Shown here in pieces: positions 1 to 8,200 of a stretch of 64,000 nt of DNA. Position 1 is the first letter of the stretch; each line of letters begins with the position of its first letter. This stretch comes from Desulfosporosinus sp. HMP52 (GTDB lineage Bacteria; Bacillota; Desulfitobacteriia; Desulfitobacteriales; Desulfitobacteriaceae). The notes below the pieces were generated by a model that worked only from the letters and a program-made list of their open reading frames with translations, was not told the DNA's origin and searched no databases. The position numbers and the translations under genes are program-made. The stretch lies in the NCBI RefSeq assembly GCF_000765145.1, contig NZ_JMGA01000029.1:1-64000 (forward strand), read 5' to 3'.

Positions 1-2
1 TA

Positions 3-89
3 AAAATTGACGAAGACATAGTTGAACAAACAAAGCTCGGATATGAGAGTTATGTGTTGCTGGGTGAACGAGTCGGCACGAAGATTTAA
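3..89 (+). CDS. C-terminal tail of an unidentified protein (partial)
   Basis: An open frame enters from the left edge and ends at a TAA at 87-89, giving about 28 residues that finish with LLGERVGTKI. It is followed about 50 bases later by a strong terminator, which supports it being the real end of a gene. The fragment is too short for me to recognise a family. Confidence 0.5.
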   Translation, partial: KIDEDIVEQTKLGYESYVLLGERVGTKI

Positions 90-139
90 TTGACTAAATC
101 CTCTCAAGAAGTCCACAAGTCTCCCTAAATATTTTTTCC

Positions 140-188
140 AAAGGGCAGTCTCAAAATAGAATGATATTCTATTTTGAGACTGCCCTTT
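140..188 (+). terminator. Intrinsic terminator, 23-bp perfect stem
   Basis: Positions 140-162 and 166-188 are exact reverse complements around a 3-base loop, with an A-rich left flank and a T-rich right flank. It closes the transcript of the partial gene at the left edge and could work in both directions. Confidence 0.85.
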
Positions 189-297
189 ATCTTATTCTAA
201 ATTGCCAATAGCCAAGAGGCTTTGTCGTCGTTAGAGCTTCAGCTTAGTTCTTATCCTAATACTAATTAATTTTGATTCAAAAAAATGGCAAAAATCC

Positions 298-326
298 TTG
301 ACAATAATTTGAATATGTATTATTGT
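298..326 (+). promoter_or_regulatory. SigA-type promoter of the GntR-ABC operon
   Basis: TTGACA (298-303), a 17-base spacer and TATTGT (321-326) make a good vegetative promoter about 40 bases before the GntR start codon. The -10 box lies inside the palindrome at 321-346. Confidence 0.75.
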
Positions 327-346
327 ATTAAGAGGTTAATACAATA
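321..346. promoter_or_regulatory. Palindromic operator overlapping the -10 box, probable GntR autoregulation site
   Basis: TATTGTATTA (321-330) and TAATACAATA (337-346) are perfect inverted repeats separated by 6 bases. The left arm contains the -10 box and the right arm lies just before the ribosome binding site. This is the layout expected of a repressor operator. YtrA-type GntR regulators bind such sites in front of their own operons; that this one does so is inferred. Confidence 0.7.
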
Positions 347-363
347 ATACAGAGGTGATATTA

Positions 364-735
364 ATGCCCTGGGAATTAAAAAATGACAGACCTATTTACA
401 CCCAGTTGATTGAACAAATTGAGCTAATGATATTTTCCGGTGTATACCCCCCGGGGTCTAAACTGCCTTCAGTACGGGATATGGCTCAAGAAGCCGCAGT
501 AAATCCCAATACCATGCAAAGGGCTTTAGCGAAGATGGAGGACGATGGCCTCATTATTACTCACCGCACAAGCGGTCGATCGATTACGGAGGATGCACGG
601 ATGATTGAGAAAGCGAAAACTAAATTGGCTCAAGAGCAAATCTCGGACTTCTTAGAAAAAATGCAGTTGATGGGTTTCGAACAAAAGGAGATCTTAACTA
701 TTATCGATAACATGGTAAAGGAGATGAAGAAATGA
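364..735 (+). CDS. YtrA-family GntR transcriptional regulator
   Basis: A short (123 aa) GntR protein. Residues about 5-75 form the winged helix (PIYTQLIEQIELMIFSG, then GSKLPSVRDMAQEAAVNPNT), with only a short helical tail after it. This is typical of the YtrA subfamily, which lacks a large ligand domain and dimerises through the tail. A GTG at 355 is also in frame, but ATG 364 is preceded by AGAGGTG at good spacing, so I start there. The stop overlaps the ATPase start by ATGA, indicating translational coupling. YtrA regulators normally repress a linked ABC transporter and respond to cell-wall antibiotics or stress. The operator at 321-346 fits autorepression. The inducer is unknown. Confidence 0.9.
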   Translation: MPWELKNDRPIYTQLIEQIELMIFSGVYPPGSKLPSVRDMAQEAAVNPNTMQRALAKMEDDGLIITHRTSGRSITEDARMIEKAKTKLAQEQISDFLEKMQLMGFEQKEILTIIDNMVKEMKK

Positions 736-1430
736 GTGCGATTTTAGAATGCAGCGGTCTAACGAAACAATTTGGCAAGAAAGAAGCATTATCTGAGGTT
801 AATTTAAAGGTAGAACGCGGGCAGATTGTTGGGCTTCTGGGACCAAACGGCAGCGGAAAAAGCACCCTCATCAAACTTGCCAATGAACTCTTAACCCCTA
901 CTAATGGTACAATTCTCATTGGAGGCAAGAAACCGGGGGTAGATACTAAGAAAATCGTATCCTACCTTCCGGAAAGGACTTATTTGAATGATTGGATGCG
1001 TGTAAACCAACTCATTGAGATGTTCTCCGATTTCTATGAAAATTTCAACCCTGAGAAGGCTTACGATATGTTAAAAAGTCTCAAGATCAATCCTGAAGAC
1101 AGGCTAAAAACCATGTCCAAAGGTACGAAGGAAAAAGTGCAGTTAATTCTGGTTATGAGCCGCGAAGCAGAACTCTATCTATTGGATGAACCTATAGGCG
1201 GAGTTGATCCGGCTGCCAGAGATTATATTCTTCAAACAATACTTCGCAATTACAATGAAAAAGCAACAGTGATTATCTCCACCCACCTGATTTCAGATAT
1301 AGAAAATATCTTGGATTATGTGATTTTTATAAATCAAGGGCAAGTAGTTTTGACCTCTTCTGTGGATGATATTCGAGACGAAAAAGGGAAATCTGTGGAC
1401 AGTTTATTCAGGGAGGTGTTCAAATGTTAG
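732..1430 (+). CDS. ABC transporter ATP-binding protein (YtrB/EcsA-like)
   Basis: A 232-residue nucleotide-binding protein that should sit on the inner face of the membrane and power the permease encoded next. Walker A is GPNGSGKST near residue 37. The signature is the degenerate MSKGTKEKVQL near 130, of the SKGxxxK kind common in ABC-2 systems. Walker B is LYLLDEPIGGVDP near 150, and the switch histidine is in STHLI. It overlaps the GntR gene by 4 bases and the permease by 7. The family includes bacteriocin or antibiotic resistance exporters and YtrB. The substrate cannot be read from the sequence. Confidence 0.9.
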   Translation: MSAILECSGLTKQFGKKEALSEVNLKVERGQIVGLLGPNGSGKSTLIKLANELLTPTNGTILIGGKKPGVDTKKIVSYLPERTYLNDWMRVNQLIEMFSDFYENFNPEKAYDMLKSLKINPEDRLKTMSKGTKEKVQLILVMSREAELYLLDEPIGGVDPAARDYILQTILRNYNEKATVIISTHLISDIENILDYVIFINQGQVVLTSSVDDIRDEKGKSVDSLFREVFKC

Positions 1431-2224
1431 GCAAGCTTATGAAGTATGAAGTTAAGGCCACCGGAAGAATATTCTTACCCCTATTTCTTGCTCTGCTAAT
1501 TTTTGCAACTATCACCAGGTTCTTATCCTCAATCGGTCCGGAAGCATGGGATACCCCCGCAGTGATAAGCATCGTCATCTATGGCATTATTATGGTAGGA
1601 ATGTTTGTAATGACCCTCATCATGATGATTCAGCGTTTTTACAAAAATCTGCTTTCTGACGAAGGCTATTTAATGCTTACACTCCCTGTAAAGCCCTGGC
1701 AGCACATTGTCAGTAAACTTCTGGTGTCAATGCTATGGATAGTAGCCAGTATAATTACGGCCTTTATTTCGAGTTTGGTTATCGCTCTTAAAAAAGGAGA
1801 TCTCACAAATCTTTTAGCAGAATTTACGGCACTTTATCAACGTGCTATTCAAGAATTGGGTTCATCAGTCTATATTTGGTCTTTTGAGATTATAATAATG
1901 CTTCTTATTAGCTTAGCTTCAGGCATTTTAATTACCTATGCCTCAATCGCTCTCGGACACCTCTTCAATCGACATAAAATGTTAGCAACCTTTGGAGCTT
2001 TCATTGTCCTGAGTACCCTTACCCAGATCTTTTTCACAATTCTCGGCATGTTCCCGGGAGCCACTTATTTATCCAATCTTCATATCTCAGCCAATGATAT
2101 TATTGGCATGCAGCGAATCGCTCATCTGGCAATGGCTGGCGGAATCATTTTCAACGCTCTTCTCTGCTCAGCCTACTTTGCAATAACCAATTTCATTTTA
2201 AGTAAGCGACTGAATTTGGAATAG
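1424..2224 (+). CDS. ABC-2 type membrane permease
   Basis: A 266-residue hydrophobic protein with about six membrane spans (near residues 18-38, 50-72, 100-122, 155-178, 185-208 and 235-258). A cytoplasmic start (MLGKLMKYEVKATGR) resembles other small ABC-2 permeases. GGGAGGTG lies 5 bases before the ATG, inside the end of the ATPase gene. It is presumed to form the transport channel with the ATPase, giving a three-gene regulator/ATPase/permease operon that ends at the terminator at 2307-2350. The transported compound is unknown. Confidence 0.85.
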   Translation: MLGKLMKYEVKATGRIFLPLFLALLIFATITRFLSSIGPEAWDTPAVISIVIYGIIMVGMFVMTLIMMIQRFYKNLLSDEGYLMLTLPVKPWQHIVSKLLVSMLWIVASIITAFISSLVIALKKGDLTNLLAEFTALYQRAIQELGSSVYIWSFEIIIMLLISLASGILITYASIALGHLFNRHKMLATFGAFIVLSTLTQIFFTILGMFPGATYLSNLHISANDIIGMQRIAHLAMAGGIIFNALLCSAYFAITNFILSKRLNLE

Positions 2225-2306
2225 TCTAGACTCTGCATCCCTGAACTTATGTTGAACCCATAGAATTAGGAATTCGCCCTTAAATTAACGAATATATCCC
2301 TATACG

Positions 2307-2350
2307 AACATGGTCAGGATTTTTCCCAACAATCCTGACCATGTTTTTTT
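2307..2350 (+). terminator. Intrinsic terminator of the GntR-ABC operon
   Basis: A 15-bp perfect stem (2307-2321 with 2331-2345) and a 9-base loop are followed by an unbroken T run. It faces the end of the minus-strand reductase gene but has a T run only on the plus side. Confidence 0.9.
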
Positions 2351-2366
2351 TATTAATAGCTGTCGA

Positions 2367-3110
2367 TTACATTAAAAATCCCCCACAAACTTTGATACAC
2401 TCACCGGTAACAAAGCTCGAGTCATCTGAAGCCAAGAAGGATACTACAGAAGCGACTTCTGCTGGATTTCCCGCTCTGGCTGCCGGAATTAACATAAGGG
2501 CCATTGATTTTGCCGCCTCTGGCATACTTCTGGTCATCTCTGTGTCAATGAATCCCGGAGCTATAGCATTAACCGTTATATTTTTACCAGCAAGTTCCTT
2601 AGCAAGAGATTTTGTAAAGCCTAGCAGGCCTGCCTTTGATGCGCTATAGTTTGTCTGTCCAACATTACCCCAGGCGGATGTTGAGGAAAGGTTTATTATC
2701 TTGCCATATTCCTGTTTACGCATTTTATCAACCACTGCCTGACAACAATTGTATACACTGGTGAGATTTACAGATATGACTGCATCCCATTGATCCTGGG
2801 GCATTTTATGAAACATTGAATCTCTAGTGATTCCTGCATTATTGATCAATATGTCAACTTTGCCTAGTTTCTCATATATCTTCTTGAATACATCAGTTAC
2901 CTCATTCCTATCCGCGATATTACATTTCATAGGAATGACTTTCTCACTACTGGCATCTAACTCTTTTGCAGTTTGATCCAATTGCTCTTGGTTAATGTCG
3001 ATGGCCACTACTGAAGCAGCACCATCTTCCAGCAGTCGCTTTAGGATAGCGGCACCAATACCTTGGGCCGCTCCTGTGACAACTGCTACTTTATTTTCTA
3101 ACTTGGCCAA
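2367..3110 (-). CDS. Short-chain dehydrogenase/reductase, FabG-like 3-oxoacyl reductase
   Basis: A classical SDR that should reduce a 3-oxoacyl-ACP or -CoA with NAD(P)H. The cofactor motif is TGAAQGIG near residue 12, followed by NNAG near 87 and the catalytic Ser-Tyr-Lys in LSSTSAW and YSASK (about 138-156). The IAPGFIDT and late GG segments are also FabG-like. I chose TTG at 3108-3110, which follows GGAGGAAG at ideal spacing and gives 247 residues, the normal FabG length. An upstream in-frame TTG at 3128 would place the ribosome binding site inside the gene. It stands alone, away from a fab cluster, so it may act in acyl-CoA metabolism or as a PhaB-like enzyme. A minus-strand terminator-like hairpin lies in its leader. 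Confidence 0.85.
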   Translation of the reverse strand: MAKLENKVAVVTGAAQGIGAAILKRLLEDGAASVVAIDINQEQLDQTAKELDASSEKVIPMKCNIADRNEVTDVFKKIYEKLGKVDILINNAGITRDSMFHKMPQDQWDAVISVNLTSVYNCCQAVVDKMRKQEYGKIINLSSTSAWGNVGQTNYSASKAGLLGFTKSLAKELAGKNITVNAIAPGFIDTEMTRSMPEAAKSMALMLIPAARAGNPAEVASVVSFLASDDSSFVTGECIKVCGGFLM

Positions 3111-3210
3111 CTTTTCTTCCTCCTCCAACTTATTTAATAAGATCTATTTAAATTTTCCACATTATTTTGAATATTCCTTCCTAGTTGTCTTACTAGAGCA
3201 AAGATTACTT

Positions 3211-3249
3211 GAAAAAATAAAAGAGCCGAAGTCCTATCAGACTGGCTCT
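3211..3249 (-). terminator. Terminator-like hairpin in the leader of the FabG-like gene
   Basis: Read on the minus strand, AGAGCC (3249-3244) pairs with GGCTCT (3227-3222) and an inner AGTC/GACT pair extends the stem with a small bulge. TTTTATTTTTT follows. No minus-strand gene ends here, because the next gene upstream is on the plus strand, so it may be an attenuator for the reductase or end an unannotated transcript. Confidence 0.55.
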
Positions 3250-3366
3250 CATTGCTATATTCCCTGTTAATGAATGTCAAATTGGTGAATACTACATCTA
3301 CTCAAATCTTTGAATCAGGTTTTGATGAAACATAACTTAACTACTACTTAAAAGAGAGGTGCTATT

Positions 3367-3666
3367 ATGGAATACTATAGTGATTTAGAAAATGAATCCA
3401 ATCTACAAAAGAAAGCCGATGTTTTAGCAGGTACTGCATTCAATGACCTATTTCCAGCGGAATTTATGAGACAGTATACGGAATTTAAATCAATCGAAGA
3501 ATTACTAGCCTCCGGTGGATTCGTGATTAATTCTGAAGAAGATTATGATTCTATTCCTGATCAGGAAATTGATGCCCATATAGCCAAGACTACTCAATTT
3601 CAATCTTGGAGAGAAATGCTTACTAACGCCATACAAGCTGCAGCTCTCTTAAAAATCAGTAATTAA
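3367..3666 (+). CDS. Small acidic hypothetical protein
   Basis: A 99-residue acidic soluble protein preceded by AAGAGAGGTG seven bases before the ATG, so it is probably expressed. I recognise no family. It has aromatic and acidic patches (EYYSDLENES, then SEEDYDSIPDQEID), a central helix-like part and an amphipathic C-terminal helix (WREMLTNAIQAAALLKI). There is no signal peptide, membrane span, cysteine or catalytic motif. It is convergent with the next gene with no base between the two stop codons, so the two coding regions abut tail to tail. Confidence 0.65.
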   Translation: MEYYSDLENESNLQKKADVLAGTAFNDLFPAEFMRQYTEFKSIEELLASGGFVINSEEDYDSIPDQEIDAHIAKTTQFQSWREMLTNAIQAAALLKISN

Positions 3667-4134
3667 TTACTCTCGAAGTTGCTCCAACATTTCAATATGC
3701 TTAGCTTTATTTTCAATCATATCTGTTAGTATTCGATAGGTATTTGTGCGAACATCATCACCGGTCTTTACAAATCTTCCTTGAATATCCAGGAACAAGG
3801 AATATACCGCTTTTTCCATTTCCAAGGAAAAGTTCAATAACTCTCGTGCATTCTTTACATTCTCAGTATTAATACGATTATTAAAGTCATTTATCAAGAA
3901 AGAAATCTTATCATAAATTGAAAAATCTATTTCTTCAAAATCCCTATCATTGACTAAGTTTAATAAAGTCTCGTAATACTCTATTGTCTTATTAACCTCT
4001 TTGTTTAAAACCTTAGTCAATATTTTAATTGATAAGATTTCCGCCTTATCCTGACCTATCTTTTCATAAACAGCTCTTCGGCGAACTGCAATATTGATTG
4101 CTTTTTCAATGATGTCTGCTACGTTGTATCCCAT
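3667..4134 (-). CDS. Helical hypothetical protein, weakly ferritin/rubrerythrin-like
   Basis: A 155-residue all-helical protein. The spacing of its four predicted helices and the ending IENKAKHIEMLEQLRE recall ferritin-like and rubrerythrin-like proteins. However, the paired E-x-x-H diiron motifs are not complete, so metal binding is doubtful. AAGGTGG lies 11 bases before the ATG. It follows the HD-GYP regulator by 30 bases on the same strand and is probably the last gene of that signalling operon. It could be a partner or target of the kinase pathway. The function is not known and the fold assignment is only an impression. Confidence 0.65.
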   Translation of the reverse strand: MGYNVADIIEKAINIAVRRRAVYEKIGQDKAEILSIKILTKVLNKEVNKTIEYYETLLNLVNDRDFEEIDFSIYDKISFLINDFNNRINTENVKNARELLNFSLEMEKAVYSLFLDIQGRFVKTGDDVRTNTYRILTDMIENKAKHIEMLEQLRE

Positions 4135-4164
4135 ATTTTAACTCATCCACCTTATGTTATTCCC

Positions 4165-5241
4165 TTAAGACAAATATTTCTCCATGATCTCAATGAATTT
4201 TGCTTCTTTGCTTATAAAAGCATCTACAATATCCGGATCAAAATGTGTTCCTCTGCCCTCCAGAATAATCTCTTTCGCTTCATCATGGGTAAAGGCATTT
4301 TTATAGACTCTCTTACTTATCAAGGCATCATACACATCACTGACCGCCATTAGTCTACCTGAAATCGGAATTTCCATTCCGGCTAAGCCCCTAGGATATC
4401 CAGATCCGTCCCATTTTTCATGGTGTGTTAGCGCAATTTCTTTGGCTAGGGTTAGGAAGGAATCCTCACCTAATTCTTTGATTCCAACCATTAGTGACTC
4501 CCCGCCATAAATTGTGTGTTTCTTCATCTCTTCGAATTCTTCCTCAGTTAAGCGTCCTGGTTTCAAGAGAATGCTGTCCCGAACCCCCACTTTACCAATA
4601 TCATGTAAGGGGGCTGATTGATATAAGAGTTCAATATAGTCGTTGGTTAGAATCCCTTTGTATTTGTCCATACCTTGCAGTTCTAAAGCCAATTCTTTGA
4701 TGTATCCTTGAGTTCTTTTGATATGTTCTCCAGTTTCCGGATCCCTAGTCTCTGCTACTGCAGCAAGACAGTATATAGCGGCAGAGTTTGTTCTTTCCAG
4801 GAGTTTCGTTCTCTCCTTAACCTTTTCTTCTAAATACTGATTCTGATTTTCCAAGAAAAGTCGGGCCTCTTCAATTTTTAGTTGGGTTCTAACTCGTGCT
4901 TTTACTTCTACAATTTCAAAGGGCTTAGTAACATAATCCACTGCTCCTAAGGAAAATCCTTTGGTCTTTGAATCACTGTCGGTAATTGCAGAGAGTAAAA
5001 TAACAGGTATATTCTCCCAGTCATGGGACTTCTTAATTGTCCGTAAAACTTCATACCCATCCATCTCAGGCATCATAATATCAAGAAGAATTAAATCTGG
5101 TTTCTGCCCTTCCAGGAGTTCCATGGCCTCTACCCCGTTAATGGCAATAATCAATTCGTAATCATCTTGGAGTGCTTCAACCAGAATATCAATATTCATT
5201 TCCGTATCATCAACTATCATGATAGTCTTTTGTTTACTCAT
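4165..5241 (-). CDS. Response regulator with HD-GYP cyclic-di-GMP phosphodiesterase domain
   Basis: A 358-residue two-domain regulator. The receiver at about 6-122 has VDDTE, phospho-acceptor Asp in LLDIMMPEMDG and Lys in VTKPF. A coiled linker follows, then HD-GYP at about 150-345 with HDIGKVG and HHEKWDGSGYP, the complete metal-binding and GYP signature. The family hydrolyses cyclic di-GMP, so phosphorylation by the neighbouring kinase should change c-di-GMP level and thus motility or attachment. The ATG is preceded by AAGGAG at 7 bases and overlaps the end of the kinase gene by 8 bases, which couples the two. The domain order matches RpfG-type regulators. Confidence 0.93.
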   Translation of the reverse strand: MSKQKTIMIVDDTEMNIDILVEALQDDYELIIAINGVEAMELLEGQKPDLILLDIMMPEMDGYEVLRTIKKSHDWENIPVILLSAITDSDSKTKGFSLGAVDYVTKPFEIVEVKARVRTQLKIEEARLFLENQNQYLEEKVKERTKLLERTNSAAIYCLAAVAETRDPETGEHIKRTQGYIKELALELQGMDKYKGILTNDYIELLYQSAPLHDIGKVGVRDSILLKPGRLTEEEFEEMKKHTIYGGESLMVGIKELGEDSFLTLAKEIALTHHEKWDGSGYPRGLAGMEIPISGRLMAVSDVYDALISKRVYKNAFTHDEAKEIILEGRGTHFDPDIVDAFISKEAKFIEIMEKYLS

Positions 5242-8200
5242 GGCTCTGCTCCTTGATCAGGTTCAGTAATTCTTTAACCATAACCTTAGCCTCTTTATAA
5301 CGGTAGCGATTAACTAGTTTTTTTATTTCGTTTATTTGTGTACTAAAGGGTAATTCTTGAGGATTAGAACCAAGCTCACTTATGATATCTTTTATTTCTT
5401 TAGCTCGAGCTTTTTCCAAAGCCTCGGCTAGTTTTGATAAGGCATCGCCAAGATCAAAATGGGAACTTAGCAGATTTTGCTTAGGATCCTTGATTGAAAG
5501 GATCTTGTTAATAGTCTCAGTTAGTTCTAAGTTTAATTTAGATAGTTCATCAAGCTTTTGCGCCAAATCTTGTTCCTTGTAGGACTCATAGTCTTCTTCT
5601 AATTGAATGATAAAAGTACTGAGCTTAATTGCCCCAATATTTCCGCTAACACTTTTAAGACTGTGAATCAATCGCTTCGCATCTTCATATTGATGATTCA
5701 TCCTCATTGCCGTAAGATCTTCGGCTAGGTGGCTGTAGCTATCCGAGTATTTCTTTAATAAACCGGAATAGAATTCCTGTTTATTACCCAGTCGACTCAG
5801 AGTTCTTTCATAATCTAATATTTCCATCCTTTGATTAGCATGGGTTCCAAGGCTTTTGGTAGTCTTACTTACCAACCATTTTTCAAGGGTTTCAAACAAT
5901 AATATAGGCTCGATAGGCTTGGAAATGTAATCATTCATTCCTGCTTCGATGCTTTTTTCCCGATCCCCTCTAAGGGCATTGGCCGTCATAGCTATAATAG
6001 GCAATTCCTCGCTTGAATAGCTTTCCCTTAGAATCTCTGTGGCTCTATATCCATCCATAATAGGCATTTGTACATCCATTAAAACAGCATCATATCTATT
6101 CGCATGAACATATTTAATAGCTTCCTGACCATTATCGGCAATGCTGACATGGATACCGGCTTGCTCTAGAATATCCTTCGCAACTAGTTGATTAATTTCG
6201 TTATCTTCAACTAGCAACAGTCGTTTGCCTGTCAGTTCCTCTCGAAACTTTGATCGAACCTCTTCATTGTGTATCCTACCCGCCTGACTCCAGGCTCTCC
6301 CTTTTAAAGCATTCATGACTGCATCAAACATAAGAGATTGATTAATAGGCTTTACCAAGAAATATTTGATTCCCAATTGATTTGCTTGAGTATAATAGCT
6401 TTCTCTTCCGGCGGCACTTACAAAAATTGTTTTCGGCAAAGTAATTTCGGTATTTGCTACTAACCTCTTATACATCTCTATTCCCGACAAATCAGGCAGA
6501 TTATAATCTAAGACAAGCAAATCAAAGTCTATCTGATGCATCAGTTCAATGGCTTCAAATGGATTATTCAGGGCTGTTACCTCTAAGGAGAAAGAGCAAA
6601 GCATTCTTTCAAGAATTACAAGTGAGGTTTTATTGTGATCGACAACTAGTACTTTTTTTCCTCGTAAATCAGGATAGTCTGCAAAGTTAGGTTTTATTAG
6701 AGCCGAGTCCTTCTTAAATTGGAGAAGAACTTCAAAGCTGGCACCTTCTCCATAGACACTTTCGACCCAAATCTCCCCATTCATTAGTTCGACTAATTGT
6801 TTTGAAATGGTTAAACCAAGCCCGGTCCCGCCATATTTTCTGGTTGTCGAGCCATCTGCCTGGGTAAATGCTGAGAATAATTTTCCTATATGCTCCTCTT
6901 TAATTCCAATCCCTGTATCCGCTACCCTAAAATGCAGCTTAACTTTGTCCTCTGTTTCTTCGAAAACTCTAACAGAAACATTGACCTCTCCCTGATCTGT
7001 AAATTTTATAGCATTCGTAATTAAATTTGACAAAATTTGTTCTAAGCGAAATGGATCACCAATCAACTCCTCCGGTACTGCTTCTCCTCTGTCAAAATTT
7101 ATATCTATCCCTTTATTAGTTGCAGAAATTGTATATAGATTTGATATATTCTCCAGAACTTTATCTAAATTAAACTGGATCATTTCTATTTCTAGTTTCC
7201 CGGCCTCAATTTTTGAGAAATCTAAAATATCATTGATGATTCGCAGCAGTGCTTTTGATGCTTCTTCAGTCTTTAAAACATAACTCTTCTGAGTGTCCTT
7301 TAAATCCGATTGTCTTAATAAATGGGTCAGTCCCATAATAGCATTCATGGGTGTTCTAATTTCATGACTCATATTGGCAAGGAATTGACTTTTTGCCTGA
7401 CTAGCTTCTTCGGCTTCTTCCATAGCAGCCTTTAGCTCTACTTCTATCCTTTTTCTTTCTGTGATATTTTGAAGCACTCCTATGAACCTTTGTACGTTTC
7501 CCGCCCCATCTCGTTCAATGACTTGTCCTATAAAGGAAAACCAGATATTCGGGTCTGCTTTTAAGCGCACCTCAGTATAAAAGTCTTCGCCTATCATTGG
7601 TAAGTTCTCTTCCCGAAACGGGGTAAAATTGGAAAGATCTTTATCGTAAACATAATCCTCTAATTGTCCTTTAAACTGAACCCAATCACTCTCCTTGATG
7701 AGGCCCTGCTGATACCCAGGTGCATTGATTAAGTTCAGAAATATTCCATTAACCACCAAAACATTATTGTTGCAATTTGAATCATAGAGCCCTATATGTG
7801 AGGCTTCCATGGCAATTCTAAATCTATCTTCCGAAATAGCCAAATTATTAGTGACCTCTGTCAAAGCTAGCGTGCGGTCTTTTACCCGACACTCCAGTTC
7901 CACATTCAAACGTATTAACTCAGCTTCAGCACGCTGTCGTTCTTTAATTTCGTTGTTAAGGGTCTGGACATTGTTACGAATATTCCTAGCCATTTCATCA
8001 ATGGTATTGGCAAGTATCCCGATTTCATCTTTGCTGGCTTTTAGGTCATAGGGGATTTCAATAAGATTCGTACCGTCAGAGTGTTGAATGATTTCCACCA
8101 TACGAGTCAAAGGTTTTGTCATTACAGTTGTCATTTTATTAGCCGCAATGAAAATAAAGAGACATGCCCCCACTGCCCCGGCAATAATTAAGAATAATAA

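Noticed and set aside
3667-4134. Annotation of the 155-residue protein as a rubrerythrin
   Set aside because: The complete pair of E-x-x-H diiron motifs is not present, so only a weak fold resemblance is recorded.
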